64,000 nucleotides of DNA from Protula sp. h YS-2021 (GCA_949752745.1 OX457028.1:7086922-7150921); one strand, 5' to 3'. Shown: positions 44,911-56,979, counted from the first letter of the stretch. The notes: generated by a model not told the origin, from the letters alone. Made by a program: numbers and translations.

Positions 44911-45536
44911 AGTAGGATAAAAGTGGGGATTCTAACACATATATAATGGGGGTTCTGACACATATATAATGGGGTTCTGAAACAGTGACGTCATTGTTTT
45001 AGAACCCCCATGGGGTTTCTAAAACAGTGACGTCATTGTTTTAGAATCCCCATGGGTGTTCTGGAACAGGTAATTGATAGAGCGCGCGCCCGTGTCAATG
45101 ACGTCATGACATCATACTAAGACAGTCCTAAGCAGCATAACCCTAAGTCACCTGTCAATCATCATGACCTCATTAGTCACGTGACCTGTCAATAATCGGT
45201 CATGTGACCCTAACTCTAACAAGACTTCCAGACAACTTTTTGACGTCATACTGACGTCAGACCCCTAGGAGACGTCCCTTCTACCATCTGTCTATCATAC
45301 CTTCATAATACACATTCATAATGCACTCTATGGTTTAGGGTTAAGCTGCCCATACCCGGGCTCGAACCACCAACTTTCCGAGCAGCGGTCCGACCAGGAG
45401 TCCCACGCTCTAACAACTGAGCTATTCCGGACTGAACAAGAATGTATTGTGAAAACATGCCATATAAGGATATAATGCACAATGCACGATAAATTTCAGA
45501 GTGCACTAGTTCAGAGCGTGGGGAAACCGATCGATA
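44911..45536 (+). repeat. Left terminal inverted repeat
   Basis: Matches 48590-47910 in reverse through the shared inner end (GAGCGTGGGGAAACCGATCG). About 626 bp. Confidence 0.85.
45345..45433 (-). ncRNA. tRNA-like sequence in left TIR
   Basis: Minus strand has A box TAGCTCAGTTG, TTAGAGC, an anticodon-arm-like ACTCCTGGT and B box GGTTCGAGCCC. Stems pair poorly and there is an extra stretch before the T arm, so it is more likely a tRNA-derived SINE or pseudo-tRNA than a working tRNA. Confidence 0.45.
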
Positions 45537-45589
45537 AATTTCAGAGTGCACTCATTCAGAGCGTGGAAACAATCAATAAATTTGAGAAG

Positions 45590-46160
45590 GAATGTGATTT
45601 TCCCCACGTTAAGTCTAATGTTATATTTTATGTTATAGTAGTTGGAAAATGGTACTTCTAAAGCACATTTAACAAATGTAGTTTTTGGAAAACTTATGAT
45701 ATATAAAATAAGTTTTAACATTTTACTAAGCTACTTATTCAAATGTTCTAATGCTATAGTAGTGCGAAAATGGTGCTTCTAAACCAACTTTAGCAAATTT
45801 AGTTTTTAATAACATATAATATATAAAATAAGTTTTAACATTTTACCATGCTACTTATTCGAATGTTCTAAAGTTATAGTAGGGTGAAAATGGTGGTTCT
45901 AGATCAACTTGAAAAAAATTAATTTTTGACAACATATGATATATAAAATAAGTTTGAACATTTTAGCATGCTACTTATTCGAATGTTCTAAATTCATAGT
46001 AGTAGGAAAATGGTGGTTCTAGACCAACTTTAACAAATTTTGTTTTTTGACAACATATGATGTATAAAATAAGTATGAACATTTTACCATGTTGTAGTAG
46101 GGTAAAAATCAGGGTTCTAAACCAGCTTTAACAAATTTTGTTTTATAACAACATATAACG
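45590..46160. repeat. ~123-bp degenerate tandem repeat, four to five units
   Basis: Units share TATAGTAG, AAAATGGT, TTCTA, AACAAATTT and GATATATAAAATAAGTTT-AACATTTTA. Confidence 0.8.
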
Positions 46161-46274
46161 CATAAAATAAGTTAGTGAGAAGAGCACGCCATTCAAATGT
46201 GTATTCAAATGACAAGCCCCATTCGAAACATGTGTTTGAATTATTTTCAGAACATATTACGTCATGGTATTGTT

Positions 46275-46436
46275 CAATAATTGTTTCAACAAGCTCAACA
46301 ATTGTTCAACAAATTGTTCAACAAGTTGTTCAACATGTTCAACATGTTAAACTTGTTCAACATGTTCAACATGTTCAACAAGTTGTTGTTCAACAAATTG
46401 TTTAACATGTTCAACAAGTTGTTGTTCAACAAGTTG
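46275..46436. repeat. TTGTTCAACA / TTCAAC-rich array
   Basis: Repeated TTCAACA, CATGTTCAACATG and TTGTTCAACAA words, many palindromic, immediately upstream of the TATA-like box. Confidence 0.8.
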
Positions 46437-46444
46437 TATATAAA
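46437..46444 (+). promoter_or_regulatory. TATA-like box for the zinc-finger gene
   Basis: TATATAAA 54 bases before the ATG at 46498. Confidence 0.5.
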
Positions 46445-46497
46445 GCTATGTTTAAAGACTTTCTCATCATTTGAATAGTGTAGGTTGAACCGAAAGG

Positions 46498-47229
46498 ATG
46501 TATAAATGTAACATTTGTTCGATATCTTACAATTGGCCACAAAGTCTTAAAAGACACTTAAAGGTTGCTCACACTTCAGAAGTGGATGAAGAATCGGATA
46601 TGGAAAACCCTGTAAAACTACCTTTCACGGAAACTTTAGATGAGTCTTCTATGAAAAGTCAAAGCGTCAACATGGCTGAAAAGAATGCACATGCTTGTAC
46701 AGAATGCGGTGCATTATACAACAGCAAAGAGGCTTTGCTCAAACATATGGAGCAGTGTGGTGAGGATGCTGATGACAAGAGTTCTGAAAGTGAGTCAGAA
46801 ACAGACTCTGAAAGTGAGTCTGAAATAGACTCTGTTTGGCATGATATGGTTCAAGAAGTCTACGATCACTATGATGACAAATTTCAAGAAAAGGTTTTAG
46901 AATATGAAGAACAAGGACTTGAAGATGCGCGTGAAATAGCAAGTGATGACCTTCGACCCATTTATAAGCATGGACTAAAACAACTGTTTATGAGACTGTT
47001 CAACTATACCCAGCGTCTAGAACAAAGCCAACATTATCAAAAGATTTTAGAGGACTTTAAGCACTTTGTTGATGAAAAACATCACAAGTATTCAAAGGCA
47101 CTAAAGGTGGCTATAAGGAAAAACAATGCATTCTTTGAAGAGCTACTAGATATGGAGGAGAAGGATGGCAGCAGTGACGAAGAAAGTGGCATGGACAGTG
47201 AACAGAGTGAAACTGATGCAGAAGAATAG
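46498..47229 (+). CDS. C2H2 zinc-finger acidic protein, sole gene of the mini-Polinton
   Basis: 243 residues, intact. Finger 1 is CNICSISYNWPQSLKRHLKV ending AH; finger 2 is CTECGALYNSKEALLKHMEQ ending C (C2HC). An acidic Ser/Glu stretch (SESESETDSESESE, residues about 95-110) leads into a helical domain starting VWHDMVQEVYDHYDDKFQEK, with LRPIYKHGLKQLFMRL and a C-terminal KNNAFFEELLDMEE, then an acidic tail. Similar zinc-finger/acidic proteins with a W-x2-[IM]V-x-EV-[YF] block occur in invertebrate genomes near Polinton genes (recollection, unverified). Likely nuclear and DNA-binding; a role in transposition or host regulation is not shown. A TATA-like box and no introns fit a virus-like gene. 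Confidence 0.8.
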   Translation: MYKCNICSISYNWPQSLKRHLKVAHTSEVDEESDMENPVKLPFTETLDESSMKSQSVNMAEKNAHACTECGALYNSKEALLKHMEQCGEDADDKSSESESETDSESESEIDSVWHDMVQEVYDHYDDKFQEKVLEYEEQGLEDAREIASDDLRPIYKHGLKQLFMRLFNYTQRLEQSQHYQKILEDFKHFVDEKHHKYSKALKVAIRKNNAFFEELLDMEEKDGSSDEESGMDSEQSETDAEE

Positions 47230-47909
47230 TCTTATTTGACTAAACTTTATAATACAGACTTTGTAAATGTTGTAATATTTTATTAACTAAGCGTTGTGTA
47301 ATATATGTGTTGCTTTACAACATATGAAGTCGCGAGAGGCTAAGGTCTCTGGTGTGGTGTGAATTCACCCGCAGACCATACATCATATATTGTGTATTAT
47401 AATTAATTTTGTGTTATTATGTATTATATTCAAGTATTGAATCATTATGTATTATATTCAAGTGTTTTATTATTATGTATTATATCCAAGTATTGTATGA
47501 GAAAAGTTGAAATAAGTTAAATAAGTTGAAAAGCATCATATGTGTTTCTTTTATTAAATATTACAAATATTTACAATTATGATAAAAACAAAACTATTTC
47601 AAATACATATTATGCTGATACATATACCTACTCATAAAAACTTAAATTGATAAGTTTACAAATGTTATAAAATCTGACTTTACATTAATATAGATAATGT
47701 TAATTCATTTCATAGTCATACTGTTAAAATTGTATACAGTCGCATATGACTTTCTACTCAACCATCTTCTGACAGTCACTACATTTATACACATCCATTC
47801 ACTCTTTAGTATCTTGATACAGAATGTGCGTTATGTCTGAGGGCAGGTGCCTTTTGTGCTCTATAGGGAGTTGTCACACTCGAGGTTGGACACACTATAT
47901 CCTAATATG
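47230..47909. other. 3' region of the zinc-finger gene
   Basis: AT-rich. About four ~32-bp units with TATTATGTATTATATTCAAG at 47400-47500. No second gene. Confidence 0.6.
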
Positions 47910-48590
47910 TTATCGATCGGTTTCCCCACGCTCTGAACTAGTGCACTCTAAAATTTATCGTGCATTGTGCATTATAGCCTTATATGGCATGTTTTCATAA
48001 TACATTCTTGTTCAGTACGGAATAGCTCAGTGCTCGGAAAGTTGGTGGTTCGAGCCCGGGTATGGGCAGCCTAACCCTAAACCATAAAGTGCATTATGAA
48101 TGTGTATTATGAAGGTATGATAGACGATGGTAGAAGGGACGTCTCCTAGGGGTCTGACGTCAGTATGACGTCAAAAACTGGTCTGAAAGTCTTGTTAGGG
48201 TTAGGGTCACATGACCGATGATTGACAGGTCACGTGACTAATGACGTCATGATGATTGACAGGTGAATTAGGGTTATGCTGCTTAGGACTGTCTTAGTAT
48301 GATGTCATGACGTCATTACGTCATTATGACGTCATGATAACGTCATGATGACGTCATTATGATGACGTCATTATGACGTTATAATGATGACGTTAACATA
48401 ACGTCATGATGCATGATGACGTCATTGACACGGGCGGGCGCTCTATCAATTACCTGTTCCAGAACACTCATGGGGATTCTAAAACAATGACGTCACTGTT
48501 TTAGAAACCCCATGGGGGCTCTAAAACAATGACGTCACTGTTTTAGAACCCCCATTATATATGTGTTAGAACCCCCACTTTTTTCCTACT
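47910..48590 (-). repeat. Right terminal inverted repeat
   Basis: 681 bp. It lacks 32 bases inside the tRNA-like block (48015-48070) and has an expanded GACGTCAT-rich block at 48300-48425 relative to the left copy. Confidence 0.85.
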
Positions 48591-49199
48591 TTCAACGCAT
48601 TTGGGAAAGGGAAACGACTGAGAAGAGGACTTATATAATGCTAAGAGTTAAGTGAAAACCCAGCGAGTTCTTTCTAAACAATGCGTTCATAAAAATTCAT
48701 AAAGTTTTCATATTTTTGCATTCAAGGATTTCCAAACACTATTTATTTTAGGATTGGTAAGGTAGCTGTTACCAATGTATTCTTTTTCAACTCTGTGCAT
48801 TTTTTGCATGATCGTATTTATTTCCAGCTTTGTTCAGATAACATTTTTTTGCAATCAGGCATCAGATTTTTGGGACATACTGATCAGAGAATCTCGAAAT
48901 ATCTTAACCCTTCTGAAGTTTTTCAGGTTATTCAGTTATTATTCAGTTATTATTTGATATGTAAACAGCACAATTAAAAATTATATAACTGTAAGCACTA
49001 TGTTGTCTAGCTATGTTTATCGGCGTGAAATTATTTAAGATCAAGTATTCTTCTAAATCATTAATGAAAGGAGCAAATATATAAAACGGAACATCCTGAC
49101 TGCGGTTATATCTGCAAATTGCTCGGAATATGAAATTTTTAGCTTTTATATTTTGTTACATGTCTTTAACTGAATTACATAATTTTTAATACTCAATTT
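48591..49199. other. Non-coding stretch
   Basis: AT-rich; two 60-residue ORFs at 48775-48977 are mutually overlapping and lack known motifs. A duplicated TTATTCAGTTA lies near 48930. Confidence 0.4.
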
Positions 49200-50149
49200 T
49201 ATGAGTAGAAGCCATCATTATGGGTTTTCAGACGTAGAAGCCATCATTATGGGTTTTCCAATGTGTTTTACATTGGTCATCGCGATCCACAATAATAAAA
49301 ACTCTTGTGGAGCATATAGCACCACGTGGGTGCCCTTAACAGGTGCCCTGTTGCTATGTTCACGACGCTTATCCACCAACCGACCAATCTGTGTCGGTGC
49401 AATTCCTATCATGTGATCGAACAATGCCCAACTTATCGTACCAGACTATTCCAATTGATGGGTTGGTGAGTAGGTACAATTCGAGTGATGGTTTCTACGT
49501 TTACAAGATGTTTTACTCATAAAAATGAGTATAAGAAATTAAATACTTGAGTCTTAATTTCGGAAATGTCGGCTTGTACACTACGAAGCCATCACTATGG
49601 AAGACCCGAAATGGCGGTGGGAATTGAATACCCAATGCATACGAAATGATTGACACGCTATCTACAAGACATGATGTCTCAAAGAAGGCAGAAATATAAG
49701 AACTAAATTAATTTATCCTTTTAATTTCAGCGAGAATTTACCATGCATAACCCTTTCAATAACAATAAACAACATTCAGTTGGGTTTTTCTACGAAGTGC
49801 CCCTTGTGAAAAATATCAGGCTCGGCCAAAATAACACTGCCATACGAGCAAATGCCAACCCCTCTTTTCACAGGAGAGGGATGCAGGAATAATTAAGTTG
49901 CCTTGCTAAATCCTTGGAGACCCTTCGCAGTAGCATATTAAACCATATGCGAAACCACACTGTCCAAAAACAGGACCATGGTACAAACGCTACTGTGATG
50001 GGTCGGCAATAGAAGAGTCAAGTGAAAGGCAGGGTGACATGCTAAAGCTGTAGTTCTGAGCTGTGCCTCAACGCAAAGTCTATTTAGCGGCCTTCCTCTT
50101 CTTGTAAGGCTTCTTTCCAGCAAACAAACTGTTGTGAAGGCCTGCAAGA

Positions 50150-50985
50150 AGGAGGACTATTATGCATTACTGATTCAGCAGCAAACAACGGTCCAAGGCT
50201 ATGCAAATTATTCAAGACATCAGTTGTATACTCTTGTAAATAATGCCTAATAAACGTCTTTAGCGAGGCCCACTACCCAACCCGTAGGAAGTTGCACATC
50301 GACACACCATTAGCATGATGTAAGGAGTGCGCCACATGTCTGACCTGATGAGCTTTAATCGACAATCACATTGTCACGTTGAATCACATCTTCAGGTTCT
50401 TTAATTATATCATCATATGCTAACAATACAGTTTTCTTGATATAATTAGAAATAGACGCTTTAGAGAAATCTACTGTAATACTACGCATGAAAAATATGA
50501 ATAAACGACGCTGTAACGTGCTACGATAAGTAGCCAATGGTCTATTATACGCTCGTAGTAGAGAGACGGTTCATAACGACGCTGTGCCGACACGGCAACG
50601 TGACCCCACACCTAGCGAGGCTGGTATCACAATTTGCTTAAAAGTACCAAACCTTTGGTCGCAATGGGCATCTTGCCAAAAAAAAAAGACGGTAATGGTT
50701 TAGGATCACTGCCTCCCATGAACCATTGACCTGACTCACAGAGTTTTGCAAGGCGTGTATTTCACCTCGGCGCTTGCCAGACGACAACATCACAAGAAAT
50801 ACACATTTTAAGTTAAGCAACTTGTCTGAAATGATAGAGTGATGGAAAAGTGGTGATGTGATAGACTTCATAACCAGTGACAATTCCCAAGACACCACTG
50901 TCCTGTCAGAAATATGGCGTTCTAACTGAAATGACCTAAAATAATCCGACAACATCTCACACGAGGACAAATCATAATCATAATA
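50150..50985 (-). pseudogene. DIRS tyrosine recombinase
   Basis: Blocks LLNLKCVFLVMLSSGKRRGE then IHAL (50820-50755), KASISNYIKKTVLLAYDD (50462-50410), AHQVRHVAHSLHHANG with the H-x2-R pair (50340-50300) and FIRHYLQEY with the likely catalytic Tyr (about 50250-50225). These are the ordered motifs of DIRS integrases, which insert circular cDNA. Frame changes and stops break it. Confidence 0.75.
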
Positions 50986-53265
50986 TCTTCAAAATAAACT
51001 TGAGAGCCGAGCGGTACGTCATAATCTATGATAATAAGCTGTCTGATTTATTAGATAAACATGCACCATGCTCGTCAAAAACAGTCACTGTCAGGAAAAA
51101 CAAAAAGTGGTTCAACTCTAATCTCAGACAGGCATGTACCGTAAAAATTCGATTGCAACGTAAATACAATAAATCTAAGCTTGAGAAAGACAAAATACAT
51201 TAAACGAATAAAAAAGGTACTACAATTTTCTACTAAACAAAGCAAAATATATCTTTAATACTAAAGAAGTATCTGATGCGAAAAATAATGTAAAGCAGCT
51301 TTTTGCAGTCACCACAAATATTCTCAATTGGAACACTAAATCAGTTTTACCAAATGACAGGAAAATATATCAAATTCCATCAGATTTTGCAGACTTCTTT
51401 GTCGATAAAATAGCCAAAATCAATGTCCAAATAGCATCTGAGCAAGATCAAAGCATTAAATCACGTGTAGAGGAACTGGCATTAAATTCAAACACCAAAT
51501 TGTCAGAATGTTTACCTGCCAGTGAAGATTGAACCAAAAGCACTATTACTGCGTCATCGCGGCTAAATGCTGTTTAGATTCTTGCCTACCAGTTTAGTCA
51601 AGCTCTACGCTGGATTTTTGCTCCCGACTGTTACAAAATAGTAAACTTGTCTTTAAATGAAGGAACAGTACCTGAATTGAGGAAAACAGCCGTAGTTACA
51701 CCATTACTCAAAAAAAACGAATTTAGACCAAAATGTTCTCAAAAACTATAGGCGCTGTCTCTAATCTTAGTTTCCTATCCAAAATCATAAACAGGTGGTT
51801 GCATCTCACATAAATAAACTCTTGGACGAGTACAATTTGAGAGACCCAACTCAATCTGCGTATCGTCGATTTTACTCTACAGAAACTGTGCTTTTACGTC
51901 TTCAAAATGATATTTGTATTGCAGCGGACAGTAAGAAAATGACATCGCTGCTTTTATTAGACCTAGGTGCTGCGTTCGATAGCTTAACCACAATATTCTA
52001 TTGCGTTGCCTACGTATTCGTTTCGAAATAACCGGCTTTGCAATAAAGTGGATTGCATTACCTTCCAGACAGAAATCGGTTCGTTAAAATTGGTGATTTT
52101 CGTTCCCATACTACGAAACTAGTTACAGGTGTACCCCAAGGCTCGATACTGAGACCGATTTTATTCACCCTCTACATGTCTCCAGTGTCTAAATTTCCAA
52201 GACGTCATGGATTGTCATCCCTGCTATATGCTGCCGATACGCAATTATATCTATAGTTCACCACTCTGAATACGTAGATCTGTAATCAATGTCCAAAAGT
52301 GCCTTTTAGATATCAAGGACTGGATTTAATGTTAAATCAAGAAAAAACGGAAGTTCTCTTAGTTGGCTCTGTGTATTTCTTGGAGATTTTATCGTCGATT
52401 TCAATTCCTTTCTCTCATATTACTATAAATAGTGCTGATCAGGTCAGAAAGTTGAGCTGTATCTTGGACAGCAACATGAAAGTGGTTAAATTCGTGTTCC
52501 AGAAATGCAACAGTGCTATGTTCTACATTCAATCTATCACATCTTTGAGACGTCACCTGGATAACGAATCTACAAAAATCCTTGTAGAGTCCTTAGTGAC
52601 TTCTAGGCTGGACTATGCCAACAGTGTTCTCGCGGGAATCCGTCGATCGCAGCTCCGCCGTCTGCAGTTGGTCCAAAATGCTGCCGCTAGACGCGTTATC
52701 AACAATAAATTCCATGAATACATCACACCCGTTTGCAAGGACCTGCATTGGTTTCCAATAGAGGCCCGTTTTGTTTTAAAATTTTAACCCATTGTCATAA
52801 CTTTGTTCATGGGAAGGCTCTACCATACCTGAGTTGGCTTCTTGAGAAGTCACGAACATTGAGGTCTTCTAGAAGAATCCTCCTCAAAGTACCAAAATGC
52901 CATAACAAGTACAGCTCAAGAGTTTTCGGTCTAAGTCTGTGAAATGACCCACCGATGAAATTACGGTGTATAGACTCTAAAAAGGAATTAAAAACCTATC
53001 TATTTAAAAGTTTTATAATATAAACTAATGTTTCTGGCTTGTAAGTAGGTATTTTATTCTATGTGATTTTCTTAGATTTTGTGGTATGTTCCTCTAGTCA
53101 TTCTGAAGGTAATTATTTTTAGTACATAGCAGTTTAAATAAGTTTTAATTTTTAGCTAAAGGTGTTACACAATAATGTTCTGGTGCTATTGTAAAGCGCT
53201 TGTAGCTTTAAGTAGATTAAGCGCTATATAAATGCAACTTTATTATTAATATTATTATTGCTATA
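50985..53265 (+). pseudogene. LINE (CR1/L2/jockey group) reverse transcriptase, inserted in DIRS
   Basis: Plus strand. After a pre-RT block (KKWFNSNLRQACTVK, 51105) come the RT motifs: DPTQSAYRRFYSTETVLLRL (51844), LLLDLGAAFDS (51948, catalytic Asp changed context), TGVPQGSILRPILFTLYM (52119), YAADTQLYL (52225; AADT for the usual ADDT) and QEKTEVLLVGS. The C-terminal block is RLDYANSVLAGIRRSQLRRL (52602) then VQNAAARRV. The end carries TTGTAAAGCGCTTGTAG, GCGCTATATAAATGCAA and an ATT microsatellite tail at 53240-53262, typical of this LINE group. Stops and a degraded catalytic box mean it is dead. Confidence 0.8.
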
Positions 53266-53269
53266 ATCG

Positions 53270-54930
53270 ATCTAACCGACACCGAACAAATAAAGAAAAA
53301 AACTGGCTACTGCAACTGCCGTTGCTGCCACGGGATCCTAATCCCTACCATGACTCGAACAATCGCAAATGTGATAAGTACACCTTGTTTGTCATATCTT
53401 TATGAATTTTGTCCATTCTCTGCATAACTCGCTGAAAGAAACCCTTGGATTTCAGGAAGGAAAAAACCTATGCACCAAATTTGAGTCGAAACAACTGAGA
53501 ATTCGGGTGATAATATTCCCAGTGAGGTTGACAGACTGCCATACTCCAGGGAAATTGGCATTGGGGAATAGACACAGCAACGCATCGATCGTTATTGCCG
53601 CCTCATTCGGACGAGACATACACACCGTAAGACAATGATTCAGACGATTGGCAAATAGATCGCCGTCCTGAGATGGATTCCATACTACTCGGTATTACTA
53701 TTCGTTATGAACAACCTGGCCCATCCGAGAAGCTGACTCTGCGAGAACATTCAGACTGCCTGCAACGTGATAAACCACAATACCCAGCAGCCAATAGAAC
53801 CTGCTTGGTGAGACGAGACAAGTCGGTGAGCGCGTGAATCCCCTTCTTGGACAAACAAGACACCACGGTCTGAGCCACGTGACCGTCGAGAAATTTTGAC
53901 AGGCGAGTTTGACAGGCGATCAAAACCGCCTTCATTTCCAGCGCATGGATATGCCACCGTCGTTCGTGAATCGGTCAGCAACCCGTCCCCGTTCGACCCT
54001 GGAAAAAGAAACCCCAACCCTTTGCAAGAGGCGTCTGTCTGCACCTGCATCGATTGAGTGAGAAGAGAAAGGGCATGCCAATCAAAAGACTGGGCTAACA
54101 TCACTACCAGTCTAGCATAGCGAAAGCCGTATCCGATGATCCAGCAACCTGCTTAGACGTACTATCTTCAAGACAACACGTTGAAACTCCCGGAAATAAC
54201 ACCTGCCCAGTTAGACAGTCTTTTCCGTTGCCACTAACAGACCTAGAAGTGACTCGAATTGGGAGACCTGAGGCTTGGGTGTAGACTTTGTGTGGGAAAA
54301 GCCCTGGCGCTCACAAAATCTAACAATTTTCTCTAAAACTCTTTCTTCTGATTTGGAACCAATTCCGACTTGCTGTGATTCATCAGCAAATCCAGAACTT
54401 CTCCCCGGTCCAGCAGAATATTCAACCGATTTAAGAGTGCCTGGCTGCTCGAATTTACTAACAACCAATCGTCAAGACATTGAAACAGGAGCAACCCTAG
54501 TGGTCGACTCCAGCGTTTGACTAACTTCACCACCTGGCTAAAACCAAACGGTGTCGTTCACAAACCGAATGGTAGGGCAAGAAACCAATAATTTTGATCC
54601 TCTACCCGACTTTTTTGGGACATGAAATACCCAACTGAAAAAGGCTTGAGTGCCTGTAGGCATCTTTTCTATAGCTCCCTTTTCTATCAGATCTTGAATC
54701 ATTGTTTGCGACGCAACTTGCTTCTCTGGTTTGTGAATGTACGTCGTGACCAAAGAAGGAATGGGAAATTTGACAAGCGGTGGAAGGATTTGACAACCCG
54801 ACCTTTTACCCGCGAAGGGTAAGGGGTACCCCAACGCAACCACCGCACTATGTTTTTGGGAGCTCCTAACGTTTTGCCAAGCTTCCCAAAAATTCTTTTG
54901 CCTTCCACCTACGGGCACATTTATGCTCAA
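53270..54930 (-). pseudogene. DIRS reverse transcriptase and RNase H
   Basis: RT opens INVPVGGRQKNFWEAWQNV, then QDLIEKGAIEKMP and FFSWVFHVPKKSG (54930-54600). The catalytic LDDWLLVNS box is at about 54475-54450. RNase H has QTDASCKGLGF near 54050. Multiple frame changes. Ends at the LINE junction near 53266. Confidence 0.75.
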
Positions 54931-55021
54931 TTTGCAAAATTTATCAACCAGTTTTTTGCAGAAACCTAAAGTATCTGTCAGAGATCGTCGTGCAATCTGT
55001 GCCAGATATTTTGATTTGTTG

Positions 55022-55643
55022 CTACCTCATCTCAGGAGCCTCAGGATGCATTTTCGCGTCCAACTTGTGCTTCTTTGATTGAGGAATCGACACTGGCAGT
55101 GAACCCGGCCTCTTCCTCGGCATCGCTGCCTGAGGAACGGTCGAGTGTCGCTTCTTCGATTCAGAGGTGCGTGGTGTTAAAGCCTTGCGCATCAATGCGT
55201 CTTGTGATTCGACCCGTGCCGCTTCAATCACGTCTTTCAGCTATTCCGAAGGTACCAAGTCCGATTGCCCATAAATACTGGTAAAGCGAAGCTTCCTTGC
55301 ATCCTCTGCACTGACGTTGGAATGTAATAGAACTTGGCCTACGAGAGACGACAGTAAAGAGAGATGGCAGTAAATATGTGTTTAACTTGAGCAAGTCTGA
55401 GGATGCGGCCACCACAGAATCGAACAAACGATGGAATAACGCCTTGGCACCGGTGTCAACGAACTGTCTCAAGGCCTGGAATGCGATATCGTGGAAGGAA
55501 AGTGTGCTGAGGCTTTTCCGGGAAGCCTCCTCCAAATATCGACAATCACGTTCTGCCAACGGCACACTGGAATCAGAATTGACTGTCGAAAGACAAGGTA
55601 ACAGTAGACGCCTCTTCCCACTCATCCCGTAAAACCGCAACAC
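55022..55643 (-). pseudogene. DIRS gag-like region
   Basis: 139 open codons (55643-55224) with RDCRYLEEASRKSLSTLSFH and ALRQFVDTGAKALFHRLFDS, then a second frame rich in Lys/Arg/Pro (KKRHSTVPQAAMPRKRPGSL). It precedes the RT in the same orientation. No catalytic motif; gag assignment is by position. Confidence 0.5.
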
Positions 55644-55650
55644 CCGCAGA

Positions 55651-56979
55651 CGTAGGAGTGCGCCGGCCTAAATAGTTTGTACTCCTCCCGCAGTGAGGTG
55701 TGGTACTGCAGTGGGGAGCAAAGTTATAGACTATGGTAAAAACCCCTGGTAAAAATCAAGTTTTACCGTCCTGTCCAAAACAGTTTTGGTCGGTCCGAAA
55801 TGGTCCGAAACTGGACTGTCAAATTTACGTTATGCTTTCGTTGCTGATATGCAAGCATCCAAACTCACTGTTGCCACATACAGATGATTTCTATATTTGA
55901 CCACCAGATTATAATCTCGATAATGTTTCCATTTGCTAAACCGGGATGGTCATTACCTAACGTTCCAAATTATTTTGACTATTGTAATTTCTTTTCTCTA
56001 TGAGGAGAAATAGTTGATGCCGAATCGTGGACACATTTGTCAAGAAGCGATGATAGTTGTTAAATAAGTTTACCAAGCTTTCCAGCTTAGATGTATTTTT
56101 TGTTTCGGGTGAGCCAATCGCCGCCTTCATTGTTGACCCAGTCTTGCATCTCTTTTATTTACAACTTTAACACTAAATTAAATCGATTAATGTAAGAACT
56201 CGCAGCCGTAGGGTACCAGTCGCAGTCACATGAAAGTATCTTTTCAAATATTTTTTTCTAGAGTACGGAGATGGTCGGCCAAGATATATTACATTTTGTT
56301 CGTCCCTTGTTCCATGGCGGGGTACCAGATTGATCCATACCGAAGCCCAGGCGGTTTTCTGTTTCTATCGCCAAATCTCCCATGATTCCTTATCCACAAC
56401 CATATATATACGCGATCTTGAGATTTATCCAGATGACCTCTCGTTCAAGGATTGCAAACATGCTCTTAATCTCGGGTAAATGATAACTGATGTTAGGCTT
56501 GCGTGCACCATAAGTTTAAAATCTTCGGTAACGTATGTTCATTTTTTAGCAGTTGAAACAAATCATTCGATTTATCTGGCGATATAATCTATCTCAATAC
56601 GAAAGTATTAAATTTTCTGCTGACTCTTAAATGGAGAAAGACAAGGGATTTACAGAACCTCAATGTGCCTTCCTCTTTCCACATGCTGAAATAATTGTAG
56701 AAAATGTAGAACACAGAAACATAAACGTAAACCTGCGTAGGCCATCCTATATCTTGGCCATGATGCTGTTATAGAAAGTGCTGATCCAGTACCACCCTAC
56801 ATTTTGGATGGCTTGCCTGTGTGACTGATAATAGTTACGTCACTTTTCCTTTCTCTAGTGTTTTTGCATCAGAAATAATAAGATATTTCTTATTGTCTAA
56901 CTTCTAGAATTAAAGTGGTCCTATTAAGGGTCTTATGGTGGTATTGTGGTCCTACTAGCCTGTATCTGCGCTTTATATG
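55651..56979. other. Non-coding stretch
   Basis: No gene or repeat array recognised. The first ~100 bases may be DIRS leader. Confidence 0.35.

Larger units (their letters stand above)
44911..48590 (+). mobile_element. Mini-Polinton-like element with 630-680-bp TIRs
   Basis: 3680 bp. Both ends read inward as AGTAGGAWAAAAGTGGGG and lie between identical 6-mers TTCAAC (44905-44910, 48591-48596). Long TIRs, 6-bp duplication and AG ends are the Polinton pattern (established). It has no polymerase, integrase, protease or capsid gene; its only gene is the zinc-finger ORF at 46498-47229. TIRs contain TGACGTCA palindromes and a tRNA-like segment. Integration in trans by a full Polinton is inferred. 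Confidence 0.75.
49200..55650 (-). mobile_element. DIRS-type tyrosine-recombinase retrotransposon, split by a LINE
   Basis: Minus-strand order gag (55643-55022), RT (54930-54300), RNase H (54104-53700), then an insertion (50985-53265, + strand LINE), then tyrosine recombinase (50985-50150). The terminal part near 49218-49300 (GAAGCCATCATTATGGGTTT and CCAATGTG-TTTACATTGG) matches the reverse of 61690-61735 in the second DIRS copy. All genes are broken. Confidence 0.75.

Noticed and set aside
45303..45551. ORF with GIAQLLERGTPGR as a small protein
   Set aside because: This is a translation of the tRNA-like block, a common false ORF.
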